A DNA stretch of 64,000 nt from Halorussus ruber (GCF_004765785.1 NZ_SBIT01000001.1:62001-126000); one strand, 5' to 3'. Shown: positions 43,642-53,936, counted from the stretch's first letter. Translations and numbers: made by a program. The notes: a model not told the origin generated them from the sequence alone.

Positions 43642-45282
43642 ATGGCGCACGACGAAGGCGCGTCTCGACGGACGTTCCTCAAAGCGGCAGGTACTGCAGC
43701 GGCGACCGCATCGGTCGCAGGGTGTACCGGCGGTGGCGGCGGCCAGCAGACGACGACTGGCACCGAAACCACGACGACCGAGGCGGAGACCGAAACCGAG
43801 ACGACCGAGAGCGGCGACGCTTCGGGCGAGTTCCCCGTCACGATTACGCAGGGGCAGATGCCGACCACGCTCGACCCCCAGAACCACCGGTCGACTCCGA
43901 CCGACAACGTGGTCTTGCACGCCTACGAGGGCTTGCTGGGCCGCGACCAGAAGGGGAAAATCGTCCAAAAACTGGCGACGGGCTACGAGCGACAGGAGCC
44001 GGGCCGGGTTCGGTTCCAGATTCGGGAGGGCGTCACCTTCCACAACGGCGACCAACTCACTCCCGAGGACGTGGCGTTCAGTATCAACCGCATCGTCAAG
44101 CAGGACGTGAGCATTGCCAGCCCGCAGGCCGACCAACTCGCGGGGGTCACGGGAGCGGAGGTGGTAGACGGCCAGCGAGCGGTCGACGTGATGTCCGACG
44201 GCGTCAACCCCATCGTGTTCTCGCTGTTCGCCACCTACTGTGACATCATGCAGAAGTCGTGGGTCGAAGGGCGCTCGAAGTCCGAAATCGCCCAGCAGAT
44301 GAACGGGACCGGCCCCTTCAAGCTCGAGGAGTACCAGTCGAACGTGAAAGTCGAGTTCTCGCGCTACGAGGACTACTGGCGCGAACCCGCAGCGGTCACG
44401 TCGCTGACCTTCCGCGCGGCGAAAGAGTCCAGCACTCGCGTGAACCAACTGCTGGAGGGCGAGAGCGACGTCATCGTCAACGTCCCGCCCCAAGCGATTT
44501 CGCGGGTCAAGAACAACGGAAGCACCCGAATCAGCGCGGCACCGAGTACGCGCATCATCTACAACGCGATGAAGTACAACGTCGAGCCGTTCTCCAGTCC
44601 GAAGTTCCGGCGGGCGATGAACCACGCGGTGAACCTCGAAAGCATCATCGAGAACGTGCTGTCGGGATTCGCGGACCCGACCGGCCAACCCACGCTCGAA
44701 GGCTTCTTCGGGTACAACTCCGACGTGAACCCGTTCCCGCACAACAAGTCGAAGGCCGAGCAGTTGGTCGAGGAGAGCGGCCACGCCGGAGCCTCCATCA
44801 CGCTCCACACGCCGGTCGGCCGGTACCTGAAGGACGTGGAAATCGCCCAAGCGGTCGCCAACCAGATCGACCAGCTCTCGAACGTCTCGTGTTCGGTCAA
44901 ACAGCGCGAGTTCGCGACGCTGGCGGGCGAACTCACCGACGGCAACCTCGAAACCAGTCCGGACTTCTACCTCATCGGCTGGGGGAACGCGACGTTCGAC
45001 GCGAGTCAGACCATCATCCCGTTGCTGACGACCGACGGGGCGCTCAGCTCCTACAGCAACGAGCAGGTCGACCAGCAGATGAATCAGGCCCAGAGTCAGG
45101 CGGACGAGAGTCAGCGCGACCAGACGCTTCAGCAAGTCAACAAGACGCTCCACGACCAAGCGCCTTGGATTTACCTCAATCGACAGTACAGCGTCTACGG
45201 CGTGCAAAACCGCGTCAAGTGGCAGGCCCGCCGCGACGAGCGCATCGACGCCTACGCGATGGAACCCGCCGAAGGTCAGTAA
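43642..45282 (+). CDS. peptide/nickel-type ABC transporter substrate-binding lipoprotein
   Basis: The 546-residue family 5 solute-binding protein has a twin-arginine signal RRTFLKAAG (9-17) and lipobox VAGC (Cys28). A Gly/Gln/Thr/Glu linker follows. The binding domain has MPTTLDPQNHRSTPTDNVVL, the typical signature loop, and EGVTFHNGDQLTPEDVAFSI. It delivers peptides or metal chelates to the permeases; the ligand cannot be read here. It is the first gene of a five-gene operon. Confidence 0.93.
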   Translation: MAHDEGASRRTFLKAAGTAAATASVAGCTGGGGGQQTTTGTETTTTEAETETETTESGDASGEFPVTITQGQMPTTLDPQNHRSTPTDNVVLHAYEGLLGRDQKGKIVQKLATGYERQEPGRVRFQIREGVTFHNGDQLTPEDVAFSINRIVKQDVSIASPQADQLAGVTGAEVVDGQRAVDVMSDGVNPIVFSLFATYCDIMQKSWVEGRSKSEIAQQMNGTGPFKLEEYQSNVKVEFSRYEDYWREPAAVTSLTFRAAKESSTRVNQLLEGESDVIVNVPPQAISRVKNNGSTRISAAPSTRIIYNAMKYNVEPFSSPKFRRAMNHAVNLESIIENVLSGFADPTGQPTLEGFFGYNSDVNPFPHNKSKAEQLVEESGHAGASITLHTPVGRYLKDVEIAQAVANQIDQLSNVSCSVKQREFATLAGELTDGNLETSPDFYLIGWGNATFDASQTIIPLLTTDGALSSYSNEQVDQQMNQAQSQADESQRDQTLQQVNKTLHDQAPWIYLNRQYSVYGVQNRVKWQARRDERIDAYAMEPAEGQ

Positions 45283-45320
45283 CACCGACCCATGTTTTCG
45301 CCTCGATGGAGTGATGGCTG

Positions 45321-46307
45321 ATGTCGATGGGACGATTCCTGCTCAAGCGTAGCGTCCAAGGCGTGTTCGTCGTCTGGGGTGTCGTGACCGCGGTGTTCGC
45401 CCTGCGGTACGTCACGCCGGGCAACCCGATTACGTTCGTCGCGCCGCTGGACGCCGGACAGGAGTTGCGTGAGCAAATTGCCCGCGAGTTGGGTCTGAAC
45501 AGACCGTTCTACGTCCAGTACTTCGACTACCTCGTCAGCCTGTTACAGGGCGACATGGGGTATTCGTACATTCAGGGAATCGAGGCCAGCAAGCTGATTT
45601 TCGCCCGCCTCCCGGCCACTGTCGAGTTGGCGGTCGCCGCCAGCGTCGTGGCGGTGGTCCTCTCGATTCCGCTGGGCGTCGTCTCGGCGACGCGGCGACA
45701 CGAACCCGCCGACTACGCCGCGACGAGTTTCTCGCTGGTCGGCATCTCGACGCCGAACTTCTGGCTGGGCATCATGCTCGTGCTGGTGCTGTCGGTCCAG
45801 TTCGGCCTCTTCCCGACGAGTCGTCGCGGTATCGGTCTGGCCCCCGCAATCGGGATGCTCGTGACCCAGTTCGACTTCTCGGGACTGGTGAACTGGCTCG
45901 CGCACATCACGCTCCCGGCCATCACGCTGGGCACCTACTTCACTGCGCTCATCACTCGACTGACCCGGAGCGGGATGCTGGACGAACTCGGCAAGCCATA
46001 CGTCCGGGCCTCTCGGGCGAAGGGCCTGCCCGAGACGCTGGTCCGGTACAAGCACGCGCTCCGCAACACCCTGATTCCGGTCATCACGGTGCTGGGACTC
46101 CAACTCGGCACCCTCATCGGCGGCGCGGTCATCACCGAGGCCGTCTTCGCGTGGCCGGGACTGGGCACCCTGCTCATCGACGCCATCAACGCCCGCGACT
46201 GGCCGCTGATTCAGGGGTCGCTCATCGTCATCGGGACCGGGTTCGTCCTCATCAACATCTTCGTGGACGCGCTGTACGCCTACATCAATCCGCAGGTGGT
46301 TCACTAA
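45321..46307 (+). CDS. ABC transporter permease, DppB type
   Basis: The 328-residue first permease has six membrane segments. The N-terminal KRSVQGVFVVWGVVTAVFAL and the loop YVRASRAKGLPETLVRYKHA, with the EAA-like LRNTLIPVITVLGLQLG, identify it as the DppB/OppB partner. It starts 38 bases after the binding protein. It ends in TAA, whose last A starts the next ATG. Confidence 0.94.
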   Translation: MSMGRFLLKRSVQGVFVVWGVVTAVFALRYVTPGNPITFVAPLDAGQELREQIARELGLNRPFYVQYFDYLVSLLQGDMGYSYIQGIEASKLIFARLPATVELAVAASVVAVVLSIPLGVVSATRRHEPADYAATSFSLVGISTPNFWLGIMLVLVLSVQFGLFPTSRRGIGLAPAIGMLVTQFDFSGLVNWLAHITLPAITLGTYFTALITRLTRSGMLDELGKPYVRASRAKGLPETLVRYKHALRNTLIPVITVLGLQLGTLIGGAVITEAVFAWPGLGTLLIDAINARDWPLIQGSLIVIGTGFVLINIFVDALYAYINPQVVH

Positions 46308-47323
46308 TGTTTTCACCGAGAACGCTCCGGAATCTCCGGAAGGAACTCCGACAGAGCGCGCTGGCCAAAATCGGCATCGTCGTCGTCGTGGTCGTCGTGC
46401 TGGTCGCAATCTTCGCACCGTTACTCGCGCCGCACAACCCGACCAACCAGACCCTCGACGACTCGCAACTCCCGCCGCTTGGCTTCAGCAAGACCACGAC
46501 CGAAACCAGTTCCGAAATCGTCAACGGATCTGTCGAAGTCGTCAACGAGACCGTCACCGTCTCGGCGAAACCAAAATATCCCCTCGGCACCGACGCGCTC
46601 GGCCGGGACATGCTCTCGCGGGTCATCTACGGCGCGCGGACCTCCCTGCTGGTCGGCCTGTTCGGCACGGTTATCGCCGCGACGGTCGGAGTCGCGGTCG
46701 GACTGGTCGCGGGCTACTACGGCGGGAAGGTAGACGACGCGCTGATGCGGAGCGCCGACATCATGCTCGCCTTCCCGTCGCTGGTGCTGGCGGTCGCACT
46801 CGTCGGCCTGTTCGGTCGGGCGGTGGTCAGGCTCCCCGACCCGCTCGTGCAGGCCGGTATCGCGCCGAACATGCCCGAGACGTTCGCCTTACCGGGGACG
46901 GTCATCATCGTCGTCGGACTGGTCAACTGGGTCTGGTTCGCTCGCGTCGCTCGCGGCGAGGCCCTGTCCATCAACGGCGAGGAGTACGTCAAGGCGGCGC
47001 GCTCGGTCGGCGCGGACGACGGGTTCATCATCCGCAAGCACGTCCTGCCCAACAGCGTGACGCCGATTCTCGTGCTGGCGACCATCCAAATCGCGGCCAT
47101 CATCCTGCTCGAATCGGCCCTCTCGTTCCTCGGATTCTCGGGGACCAGCCTCTCGTGGGGCTTCGACATCGCGCAGGGACGCGACTACCTCTCGTCGTCG
47201 TGGTGGATTTCGACCGTGCCGGGACTGGCAATCGTGCTGACGGTCATCGGCATCAACCTCGTCGGCGACTGGCTTCGTGACGCCTTGGACCCCGGTATCG
47301 AGGGCGAGGGAGGTGGCGTCTGA
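46307..47323 (+). CDS. ABC transporter permease, DppC type
   Basis: The 338-residue second permease starts MFSPRTLRNLRKELRQSALA and has an N-terminal helix, a long periplasmic-type loop, and the core YPLGTDALGRDMLSRVIYGA with YVKAARSVGADDGFIIRKHV. The PLGTDxxGRD motif is the DppC hallmark. Start and stop each overlap the neighbours by one base (TAATG, TGATG), so translation is coupled. Confidence 0.95.
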   Translation: MFSPRTLRNLRKELRQSALAKIGIVVVVVVVLVAIFAPLLAPHNPTNQTLDDSQLPPLGFSKTTTETSSEIVNGSVEVVNETVTVSAKPKYPLGTDALGRDMLSRVIYGARTSLLVGLFGTVIAATVGVAVGLVAGYYGGKVDDALMRSADIMLAFPSLVLAVALVGLFGRAVVRLPDPLVQAGIAPNMPETFALPGTVIIVVGLVNWVWFARVARGEALSINGEEYVKAARSVGADDGFIIRKHVLPNSVTPILVLATIQIAAIILLESALSFLGFSGTSLSWGFDIAQGRDYLSSSWWISTVPGLAIVLTVIGINLVGDWLRDALDPGIEGEGGGV

Positions 47324-48580
47324 TGGCCGACGAACTCCTGCGCGTTCGGGACCTCTCGACGCGCTTCTTCACCGAGGAGGGCCAGATCAACGCGGTCGAG
47401 TCGGTGGACTTCGACGTGCGCGACGGCGAGGTCTTCGGCATCGTCGGCGAGTCGGGGTCAGGCAAGAGCGTGACCGCGCTGTCGGTCATCGACCTCGTGG
47501 AGTCGCCCGGTCGCATCACCAGCGGCGAGGTCTGGTATCGCAACCCCGACCTCGCCGACGAGGTGCGCGACGACGACCCCGAGGCGGTGGACGGCGACTA
47601 CGTGGACGTGCGCCAAGTGCCCGAGAACGTCCGGCGCGCGCTCCGCGGGCCGTCGTTCGCCACCATCTTCCAAGACCCGATGAGTAGCCTCAACCCCTCG
47701 ATTACGGTCGGCGAGCAGATCGCCGAGGCGGTCGAGGTCCAGCGCCGGGCGCGGTCGAATCCGCGCTCGACTCGGTCTCGGACGCAGGGCTTCGGCCTGA
47801 CCGACATGCTGGCGAGTACCGTCCTTCCGGGCCACAACTACGTCAGCGACGAGAGCAAGGAGCGAGCCATCGAACTCCTCGAACAGGTGGGGATTCCCGA
47901 CCCCGCCGACCGCGCCGACGAGTACCCCCACCAGTTCTCGGGCGGGATGCTCCAGCGCGCGATGATAGCCCAAGCCTTGGCGGGCGAACCGGATCTTCTC
48001 ATCGCCGACGAACCGACCACCGCGCTCGACGTGACGATTCAGGCCCAGATTCTCGACCTCCTGCGGGACTTGCAGGAGGAGACGGGCATGAGCATCGTGA
48101 TGATTACTCACAACCTCGGCGTCATCGCCAGGATGTGCGACCGCGTCGGGGTGATGTACGCCGGGGAAATCGTCGAGCGCGGCGAGTTGGAAGACGTGTT
48201 CGACCACCCGGTCCACCCCTACACGCAGGGCTTGCTGGGGTCGATTCCGGACTTGGACGACCCCGCGCCCCGCCTGCAACCCATCGAGGGTAACGTGCCG
48301 GACCTCATCGACTCGGAGATGGACGACCGGTGTTACTTCGCCGACCGGTGTCCGAAGGCGATGGAGGAGTGCCTGAGCCATCCTCCCGAGTTCGATGTGG
48401 AGACCGGCGAACCCCGAGACGAGAAGACCGCGGCGGGCGAACACGGCGTCCGGTGCGTCCTCGCCCAACAGGAGTTCGACCCCTCGCGGGCGCTCCCCGA
48501 GGACTACTTCGAGAGCGACGCTCGGCGGACCTCGGAGGGGGCGCGCGATGCTGCCGCCGAGGACGAGGAGGTGAGCGCGG

Positions 48581-48588
<8 letters not shown>
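47323..48588 (+). CDS. ABC transporter ATP-binding protein, DppD type
   Basis: The 421-residue ATPase has Walker A GESGSGKS, signature [15 protein letters not shown], Walker [13 protein letters not shown] and H-loop ITHN. It carries two insertions relative to bacterial DppD, around residues 70-100 and 140-170. The C-terminal oligopeptide-transporter domain holds four cysteines ([14 protein letters not shown] and a later VRCV), typical of an iron-sulfur binding region in this family. A further acidic C-terminal tail is present. Overlaps the next gene by 8 bases. Confidence 0.94.
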
Positions 48589-49663
<1,075 letters not shown>

Positions 49664-49841
49664 GGCGCTTTCCTCCTCGTTTTCGGGAGTCTCAGGGTTT
49701 CGGCATGAATTGTCGGGCAGTACCCTTTTCTCCGGGAAGGTGGTTTTTGTTGCACGGAGTGACGCTCGGCGCGCGCCTCGACGGGGGTGGTTGGGACGCC
49801 GCCACAGGCGCGGTTCGTACTGCGAGCGTCCCACACTACAC

Positions 49842-50243
49842 ATGAGTAAGGAAGAGAACGGAGAAACCGTCTCCACGCCACACGTCTCCGAGAAGGACGT
49901 ACTGCCAGTCAGAAGCGAGAGCGAATCGCTCGACCCGGTGTTCCGGGCGCTCTCGGACCACCGGCGGCGATGCGTCTGTCACTACCTCGCGCAGGCGGAA
50001 GACCTGCTTTCGGTGGACGAACTCGCGGAGTTGCTCGCGGCGTCGATGACCGAGAAGACCCGCGCGGTGCTGACCTCCGCCGAAATCGAGAAGACGCGGA
50101 CCGAACTCCACCGAATCCACCTGCCGAAGCTGACCGAGGCGGGTATCGTGGAACACGACGACGAACAGGGAGTCGTCCGCCTCGCCGAGTCGCCGGGCAT
50201 CGCCGACACCCTGCAAGCCGCCGCGAGCGTCGATTTGCAGTAG
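49842..50243 (+). CDS. DUF7344 winged-helix protein
   Basis: The 133-residue protein carries RALSDHRRRCVCHYLAQAE, then ELHRIHLPKLTEAGIVEHDD, the DUF7344 core. The N-terminal 25 residues are disordered. Start ATG at 49842 (MSKEENGE) was chosen over an upstream in-frame ATG at 49626 inside the DppF gene. It is probably a DNA-binding regulator, the third of this family in the window; no membrane segment. Confidence 0.82.
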   Translation: MSKEENGETVSTPHVSEKDVLPVRSESESLDPVFRALSDHRRRCVCHYLAQAEDLLSVDELAELLAASMTEKTRAVLTSAEIEKTRTELHRIHLPKLTEAGIVEHDDEQGVVRLAESPGIADTLQAAASVDLQ

Positions 50244-50332
50244 ACACGCTTTTTTCGCGCAGACGACGCTGCGAGAGCGCCCCGTTAGTCGCGTCCGGCA
50301 CCGTTATCTGTCTATGGTCCGTCCACGGAACT

Positions 50333-50881
50333 ATGGCAGACGACCTGACTGCGACGCTTCACACGACGCACGGCGAGATAGAAGTACAGCTCTTCGACGA
50401 GCGCGCCCCGCGAACGGTCGAGAACTTCGTCAATCTGGCGAAGCACGACCCCGCCGCGAACGACGACCCCGCGCCGGACACCACGACGTGGAAAGACCCC
50501 GAGACCGGCGAGGTCCGCGGCGACTCGCTGTACAGCGACGTGCCCTTCCACCGCATCATCGCGGACTTCATGATTCAGGGCGGCGACCCGACCGGCACCG
50601 GCCGCGGCGGCCCCGGTTACGAGTTCGAAGACGAGTTCCACGACGAACTCCGCCACGACGACGCTGGCATCCTCTCGATGGCCAACAGCGGTCCCGACAC
50701 CAACGGCTCGCAGTTCTTCATCACCCTCGACGCCCAGCCGCACCTCGACGACCGCCACGCGGTCTTCGGCAAGGTCGTAGACGGCATGGACGTGGTCGAG
50801 GAGATCGGCTCGGTCCCGACCGACCACAACGACAGCCCGAACGAGGAGGTCCTCCTCGAGCGGGTCGAGATTCACGAATAG
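50333..50881 (+). CDS. cyclophilin-type peptidyl-prolyl isomerase
   Basis: The 182-residue enzyme starts MADDLTATLHTTHGEIEVQL and carries the cyclophilin blocks PFHRIIADFMIQGGDPTGTG, ILSMANSGPDTNGSQFFIT and HAVFGKVVDGMDVVEEI. It catalyses cis-trans proline isomerisation in the cytoplasm. The insertion KHDPAANDDPAPDTTTWKDP is typical of haloarchaeal members. ATG 50333 is the first one giving the family N-terminus. Confidence 0.94.
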   Translation: MADDLTATLHTTHGEIEVQLFDERAPRTVENFVNLAKHDPAANDDPAPDTTTWKDPETGEVRGDSLYSDVPFHRIIADFMIQGGDPTGTGRGGPGYEFEDEFHDELRHDDAGILSMANSGPDTNGSQFFITLDAQPHLDDRHAVFGKVVDGMDVVEEIGSVPTDHNDSPNEEVLLERVEIHE

Positions 50882-51293
50882 AAGCGCCGCTCGTTCTTTT
50901 TGGCACAGCCGTTTCCGGTTAGTCGGACTGGCAGTCACGGGGTAGGGGCGACTCCGGTGCCACCAGCGAGGCGACGGAGTCGCCGAGACGACACTGCTGA
51001 CTGACTCGCCAGCTATCTGCCCATAACCACGCGAAGCGTCCGGGCAGGGTTCGTTGCGCGCTGGTATTTAAATACTCGTGACGGCGGACCGATTCTCCGA
51101 CATGAATGCGCCGGGAGCGAAATCCCGCGGTAAAGAAATCATATTGTTATCTTAAAACAATAGAACAATGTCTAAAGCAATGTAAGGGTATGTAGTAAGT
51201 GGAAAATTACATATCGGATAGAACTCTACCACTTCCTTCCTCGTCCGAGCAGACCGAAACCCACTTCGGGGAGAGTCGTCAATCCACTCCTGC
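50882..51293. other. spacer between the cyclophilin gene and tRNA-Leu
   Basis: This 412-base spacer holds candidate ncRNA copy 2 with its promoter-like box (50912-51080). An AT-rich stretch follows (about 51135-51220), with repeats of aacaat. No protein-coding gene is supported. Confidence 0.55.
50912..51045 (-). ncRNA. candidate small structured RNA, copy 2 (family N)
   Basis: On the minus strand CACGAGT-ATTTAAAT (51066-51080) precedes the element. Blocks CCGGACGCTTCGCG, AGCTGGCGAGTCAGTCAGC, AGTGTCG and ACTGCCAGTCCGACTAACC match copy 1. Between them a long GC hairpin (GGCGACTCCG...CGGAGTCGCC) replaces the short one of copy 1. Conserved flanks, a variable apical hairpin and a conserved promoter fit an RNA gene. 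The 5' end is estimated from TATA spacing. Confidence 0.45.
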
Positions 51294-51376
51294 GCGAGGG
51301 TTGCCGAGCGGCCAAAGGCGGCGGGCTTAAGACCCGCTCTCGAAGGAGTCCATGGGTTCGAATCCCATCCCTCGCA
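51294..51376 (+). tRNA. tRNA-Leu (anticodon TAA)
   Basis: Long-variable-arm type: acceptor GCGAGGG/CCCTCGC with discriminator A, anticodon loop CTTAAGA (anticodon TAA) on stem GCGGG/CCCGC, variable arm about 13 bases, T-arm TGGG-TTCGAAT-CCCA. CCA is not encoded. A strong hairpin with T-run follows. Confidence 0.95.
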
Positions 51377-51382
51377 TACCAC

Positions 51383-51431
51383 CTTTTTATTGCGAGCGCA
51401 GTCGCCGCTGGCGACTGCGCTCGATAAAAAG
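51383..51431. terminator. large bidirectional terminator-like hairpin
   Basis: A 14-bp GC stem CGAGCGCAGTCGCC/GGCGACTGCGCTCG with a 3-base loop (51393-51423) extends outward into CTTTTTAT/ATAAAAAG. It directly follows tRNA-Leu and offers a T-run on both strands. Confidence 0.65.
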
Positions 51432-51444
51432 CTGGACCAAAAGC

Positions 51445-51534
51445 ACGGCGTCACCCCCTCAGAAGCGCCGGAGGCGCTTCTTCGAGGGTTCCTTGGCCCG
51501 CTCGCTCACTCGCTTCGCTCGTTCGCTCGCGGTA
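51445..51534 (+). repeat. family-R element, copy 2
   Basis: CACGGCGTCACCCCCTC, hairpin GAAGCGCC-gga-GGCGCTTC, TTCGAGGGTTCCTTGG, then CGCTCGCTCAC-like bases ending in CGCGGTAGA. It matches copy 1 at 10434-10519 (minus), with the first two stem pairs exchanged in a compensated way. Confidence 0.6.
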
Positions 51535-51553
51535 GAAGTGCTGGTGCGTGACC

Positions 51554-51610
51554 GCCGACCGCACAGTACCGCCGACCGCACAGCACCGCAACCGCCAACC
51601 GCACAGCACC
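51554..51610 (+). repeat. 17-base diverged tandem repeat
   Basis: Units GCCGACCGCACAGTACC, GCCGACCGCACAGCACC and GCCAACCGCACAGCACC begin at 51554, 51571 and 51594, the last after a six-base spacer. It is noncoding. Confidence 0.6.
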
Positions 51611-51688
51611 GCGACCGCTTCATGTGCTCGCCTTCTCAGCACGCCGTGAAAATCGGCTGAGCGTGCTACTCCCAACTCGTAACAGAGT

Positions 51689-52057
51689 TTATTTCTGGTC
51701 GGCGCTTTGCTGACTCGTCCACGTGCGGAAGCAGGCTTTACAGGTGGTGCGAGGCGAATGCCACGGGGCTTGACCCCGAGGCACTTCACAAATCGGTTCT
51801 CCTTTGTATCGCCCTTCCAGTTCCTCGACGGGCGTCCGGCAATTATAGCAGAGGAGGACCTCGTCGTGGTCATCCACAGTTCGCTCGTACTCTCGTGGCC
51901 TCGTTGACGGATTGTCGGGCGTTTCACCTCGCTTTAGGTCAGGAACTTTCGACCCCAGCGGCCCATCCCTGATTTTCTGGGTAATCACGTCGAACAAAGA
52001 CCCCGCACGCGGTCGCCCTTTCTCCGCCTCTCCCGGTTTCGTGTCTCTGTCACGCAT
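51689..52057 (-). CDS. small zinc-ribbon-like protein, hypothetical
   Basis: The product is 122 residues from MRDRDTKPGE. Its C-terminal half has two cysteine pairs, LLCYNCRT and TCKACFRTW, and a lone C (PICEV) with His/Pro between them, suggesting a zinc ribbon. The start was chosen because a minus-strand TATA-like TTATATATG (about 52087-52095) lies about 34 bases upstream; the longer frame from 52129 reads through that box. No family is recognised. Lower GC than its neighbours hints at transferred DNA. Confidence 0.5.
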   Translation of the reverse strand: MRDRDTKPGEAEKGRPRAGSLFDVITQKIRDGPLGSKVPDLKRGETPDNPSTRPREYERTVDDHDEVLLCYNCRTPVEELEGRYKGEPICEVPRGQAPWHSPRTTCKACFRTWTSQQSADQK

Positions 52058-52435
52058 GAAAATCACTAACGCAGGCAGTCCTTGAGCATATATAAGCTGT
52101 AGATCGTTTACCATTCCACTTCGTTTCAACTGGTTGTTGTTTGTTCCGTGTTCACATATGCGATTTTCTCTTTGCGATTAGTTGTCATACCTCGGCGCGA
52201 ATCAGCGACGTTCGCTTGCCAACTCCTTCCGGTGATTCTGGCGTATCTCCTCCCACACAGGTAGCGTTTCAATTCGCACGTACGAACTCGGAGAGTCGCG
52301 GAACGCGACGATACGGACATGACTTTGACGATACCCTCAGCATTTTAAACATCGCACGAATACGAGGACCCCACTACACGGTCGACCGTCTCCCAGTCGA
52401 AACCCACATTCCTCCGAATCCACTACCCAGAGCCA
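52058..52435. other. 378-base intergenic region
   Basis: The sequence is mixed in composition with AT-rich ends. A 64-codon minus-strand frame (52126-52320) is present but has no features and was not accepted. TTTTAAAC at about 52343-52350 is a TATA-like site, too far (about 90 bases) from the downstream ATG to be certain. Confidence 0.45.
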
Positions 52436-52993
52436 ATGACCGACGAGTCCGTCGAACGCGCTTTCCGCGAGCATCCAGACTTCGAGCAGACCGACGACGA
52501 CCAGTTCGAGACGCCCCAGAAACCGTTTCCGGGCGTCGTAACAGTCACCGAGGAGGACGCGACTGACACCGACCCGGACGAGGCCCGCCACTACGAGGTC
52601 GAGGTCCGAGCGCCCATGCTCGACGCCGTAGTCGAGGGCGAGGAGGTCGCCGAGGTGGTCGAAGACGGCTGGTTCGAGACCTTAGAGTTGCGACTCGAAG
52701 ACGCCCACACCGTCACCAACGCCGATTCGGCCTCGCCGCCCGAAGTCGAGCGCGAGGGGTCGGGCGAGGACGCGGAGGTCGTCGTCACCGTCGAGTTCGA
52801 CCGCGCCGACCCGGAGTACGCCGCCGAGGACGCGCTGGCGGTCGTGGAGTACGTCGAGGGGACGTGGGTGCAGGGCATCATCCCTGGCTACGACTACGGG
52901 GAGCCTGCGGCGAGTCTCCGCGAGCGCGCCAGACAGAATTACGACGAGGGGGGCGCGGGCGGCCGGGGTGGCCCCGGTGGCGCACCGATGTAG
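52436..52993 (+). CDS. DUF5813 family protein
   Basis: The 185-residue acidic protein is conserved in haloarchaea. ERAFREHPDFEQTDDDQFET, then YEVEVRAPMLDAVVEGEEVA and YVEGTWVQGIIPGYDYG are the most distinctive parts. It has a beta-rich core and a Gly/Gly-Pro-rich tail. No enzymatic motif is visible; function unknown. Confidence 0.8.
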   Translation: MTDESVERAFREHPDFEQTDDDQFETPQKPFPGVVTVTEEDATDTDPDEARHYEVEVRAPMLDAVVEGEEVAEVVEDGWFETLELRLEDAHTVTNADSASPPEVEREGSGEDAEVVVTVEFDRADPEYAAEDALAVVEYVEGTWVQGIIPGYDYGEPAASLRERARQNYDEGGAGGRGGPGGAPM

Positions 52994-53008
52994 ACTCGGA
53001 CGACGGCG

Positions 53009-53239
53009 CTAATCCATAGCGATGTACGTCTGGGTGTCCTCGACGCCTCGGACGCCCTGAATCCCGTCGGCCGCGATTCCCTTCACGTCGGCGGGTGAGT
53101 CCACGTCCAACTTGGCGATGATGTCCACGTCGCCAGCGACGATGTGGGCGTCTATCACCCCGTCGAGGTCCATGATTGCGCTCTTGAGCCTGTCCGCCTC
53201 GCCCGTGTTCGCCTTGACCATGACGTATGCAGTAACCAT
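53009..53239 (-). CDS. stand-alone RAM (Lrp/AsnC ligand-binding) domain protein
   Basis: The 76-residue product is only the ligand-binding half of Lrp/AsnC regulators: MVTAYVMVKANTGEADRLKS, GVIDAHIVAGDVDIIAKLDV, then GVRGVEDTQTYIAM. No helix-turn-helix is present. Stand-alone RAM proteins may form oligomers and modulate full-length regulators. It is 1 base after the trkA stop on the same strand, so cotranscribed, and is a close paralogue of the gene at 54019. Confidence 0.9.
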   Translation of the reverse strand: MVTAYVMVKANTGEADRLKSAIMDLDGVIDAHIVAGDVDIIAKLDVDSPADVKGIAADGIQGVRGVEDTQTYIAMD

Positions 53240-53240
53240 G

Positions 53241-53936
53241 TTAGTTTTCTCCCGTCATCGCTTGTGCAGTCTCTCGGCTGGCGTCGCCCACCAGAATCTG
53301 TCGCACGTCCTCTAACACCTTGAAGTCGGCCAGCACCGCCAGTCGGTCGCCGACCTCCAGCGAGTCGTCCGGCAGGGGAATCCCCATCGCCTCGTCGGCC
53401 TTCCCGAAGGCGAGAATCCGCGAGTCGGCCGGAATCGAGAGTTCGCTGATGGAGTAGCCCTTGACCGGCGACTCGTCGGTGATGGTGAGCTCCACCACCT
53501 GCAAACTCTGGGCGATGTCGGCGATAGCCCGGACGTTGCCGCCCATCATGGCGTTCTTCGCGGCGATGGCTCCCAGACGCTCGGGGTAGACCACCTCGTC
53601 TACGTCGCTGGCGAACTTGCGGTAGATGTCCTCGCGGTAGTCCTCGTCGATGCGCAGGACGGTCCGACAGCCGTAGTGCTTGCCGACCATGCAGGCCGCG
53701 AAGTTGACGTTCAGGTCGCCGGTCAGCGCGCCGACCGCGTCGGCGGACTCCAAGTCCGCCTTCTTGAGCGCCTCCTCGCGGGCACCGTCGCCCTCGATGA
53801 CCTCGAAGTCGTCGTTCCGGGCGCGCTCGACCTTGTTTGCGTCTGCCTCGACCAACGTGACCTCGTGGCCCTCCTCGCGGAGAACTCGGGCCGTGCGAAG
53901 CCCTACCCGACCCGAACCTATGATAACGAAACGCAT
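53241..53936 (-). CDS. trkA: TrkA-type potassium regulatory (RCK) protein
   Basis: The 231-residue protein has a Rossmann RCK_N domain (MRFVIIGSGRVGLRTARVL, GxGxxG at 7-12, with acidic residues at the end of strand 2 for NAD) and a TrkA_C domain (about 140-220, with VVELTITDESPVKGYSISEL). It gates a membrane potassium transporter in response to nucleotides. No TrkH membrane subunit is next to it. RAM genes flank it on both sides. Confidence 0.92.
   Translation of the reverse strand: MRFVIIGSGRVGLRTARVLREEGHEVTLVEADANKVERARNDDFEVIEGDGAREEALKKADLESADAVGALTGDLNVNFAACMVGKHYGCRTVLRIDEDYREDIYRKFASDVDEVVYPERLGAIAAKNAMMGGNVRAIADIAQSLQVVELTITDESPVKGYSISELSIPADSRILAFGKADEAMGIPLPDDSLEVGDRLAVLADFKVLEDVRQILVGDASRETAQAMTGEN

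Larger units (their letters stand above)
51377..51688. other. tRNA-Leu 3' region with repeats
   Basis: This 312-base stretch is fully occupied by structure: the terminator hairpin (51383-51431), the family-R element (51445-51534) and a diverged 17-base tandem repeat (51554-51610). No gene is supported. Confidence 0.6.

Noticed and set aside
43600-45285. 561-residue minus-strand frame opposite the solute-binding protein
   Set aside because: Complement shadow; the plus strand has a signal peptide, lipobox and family 5 motifs.
51554-51610. Possible CRISPR array
   Set aside because: The 17-base units are nearly adjacent, diverged and few; there are no unique spacers and no cas genes.
52126-52320. 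64-residue minus-strand frame between the zinc-ribbon-like gene and the DUF5813 gene
   Set aside because: No motif, poor codon pattern and no promoter or ribosome binding signal.
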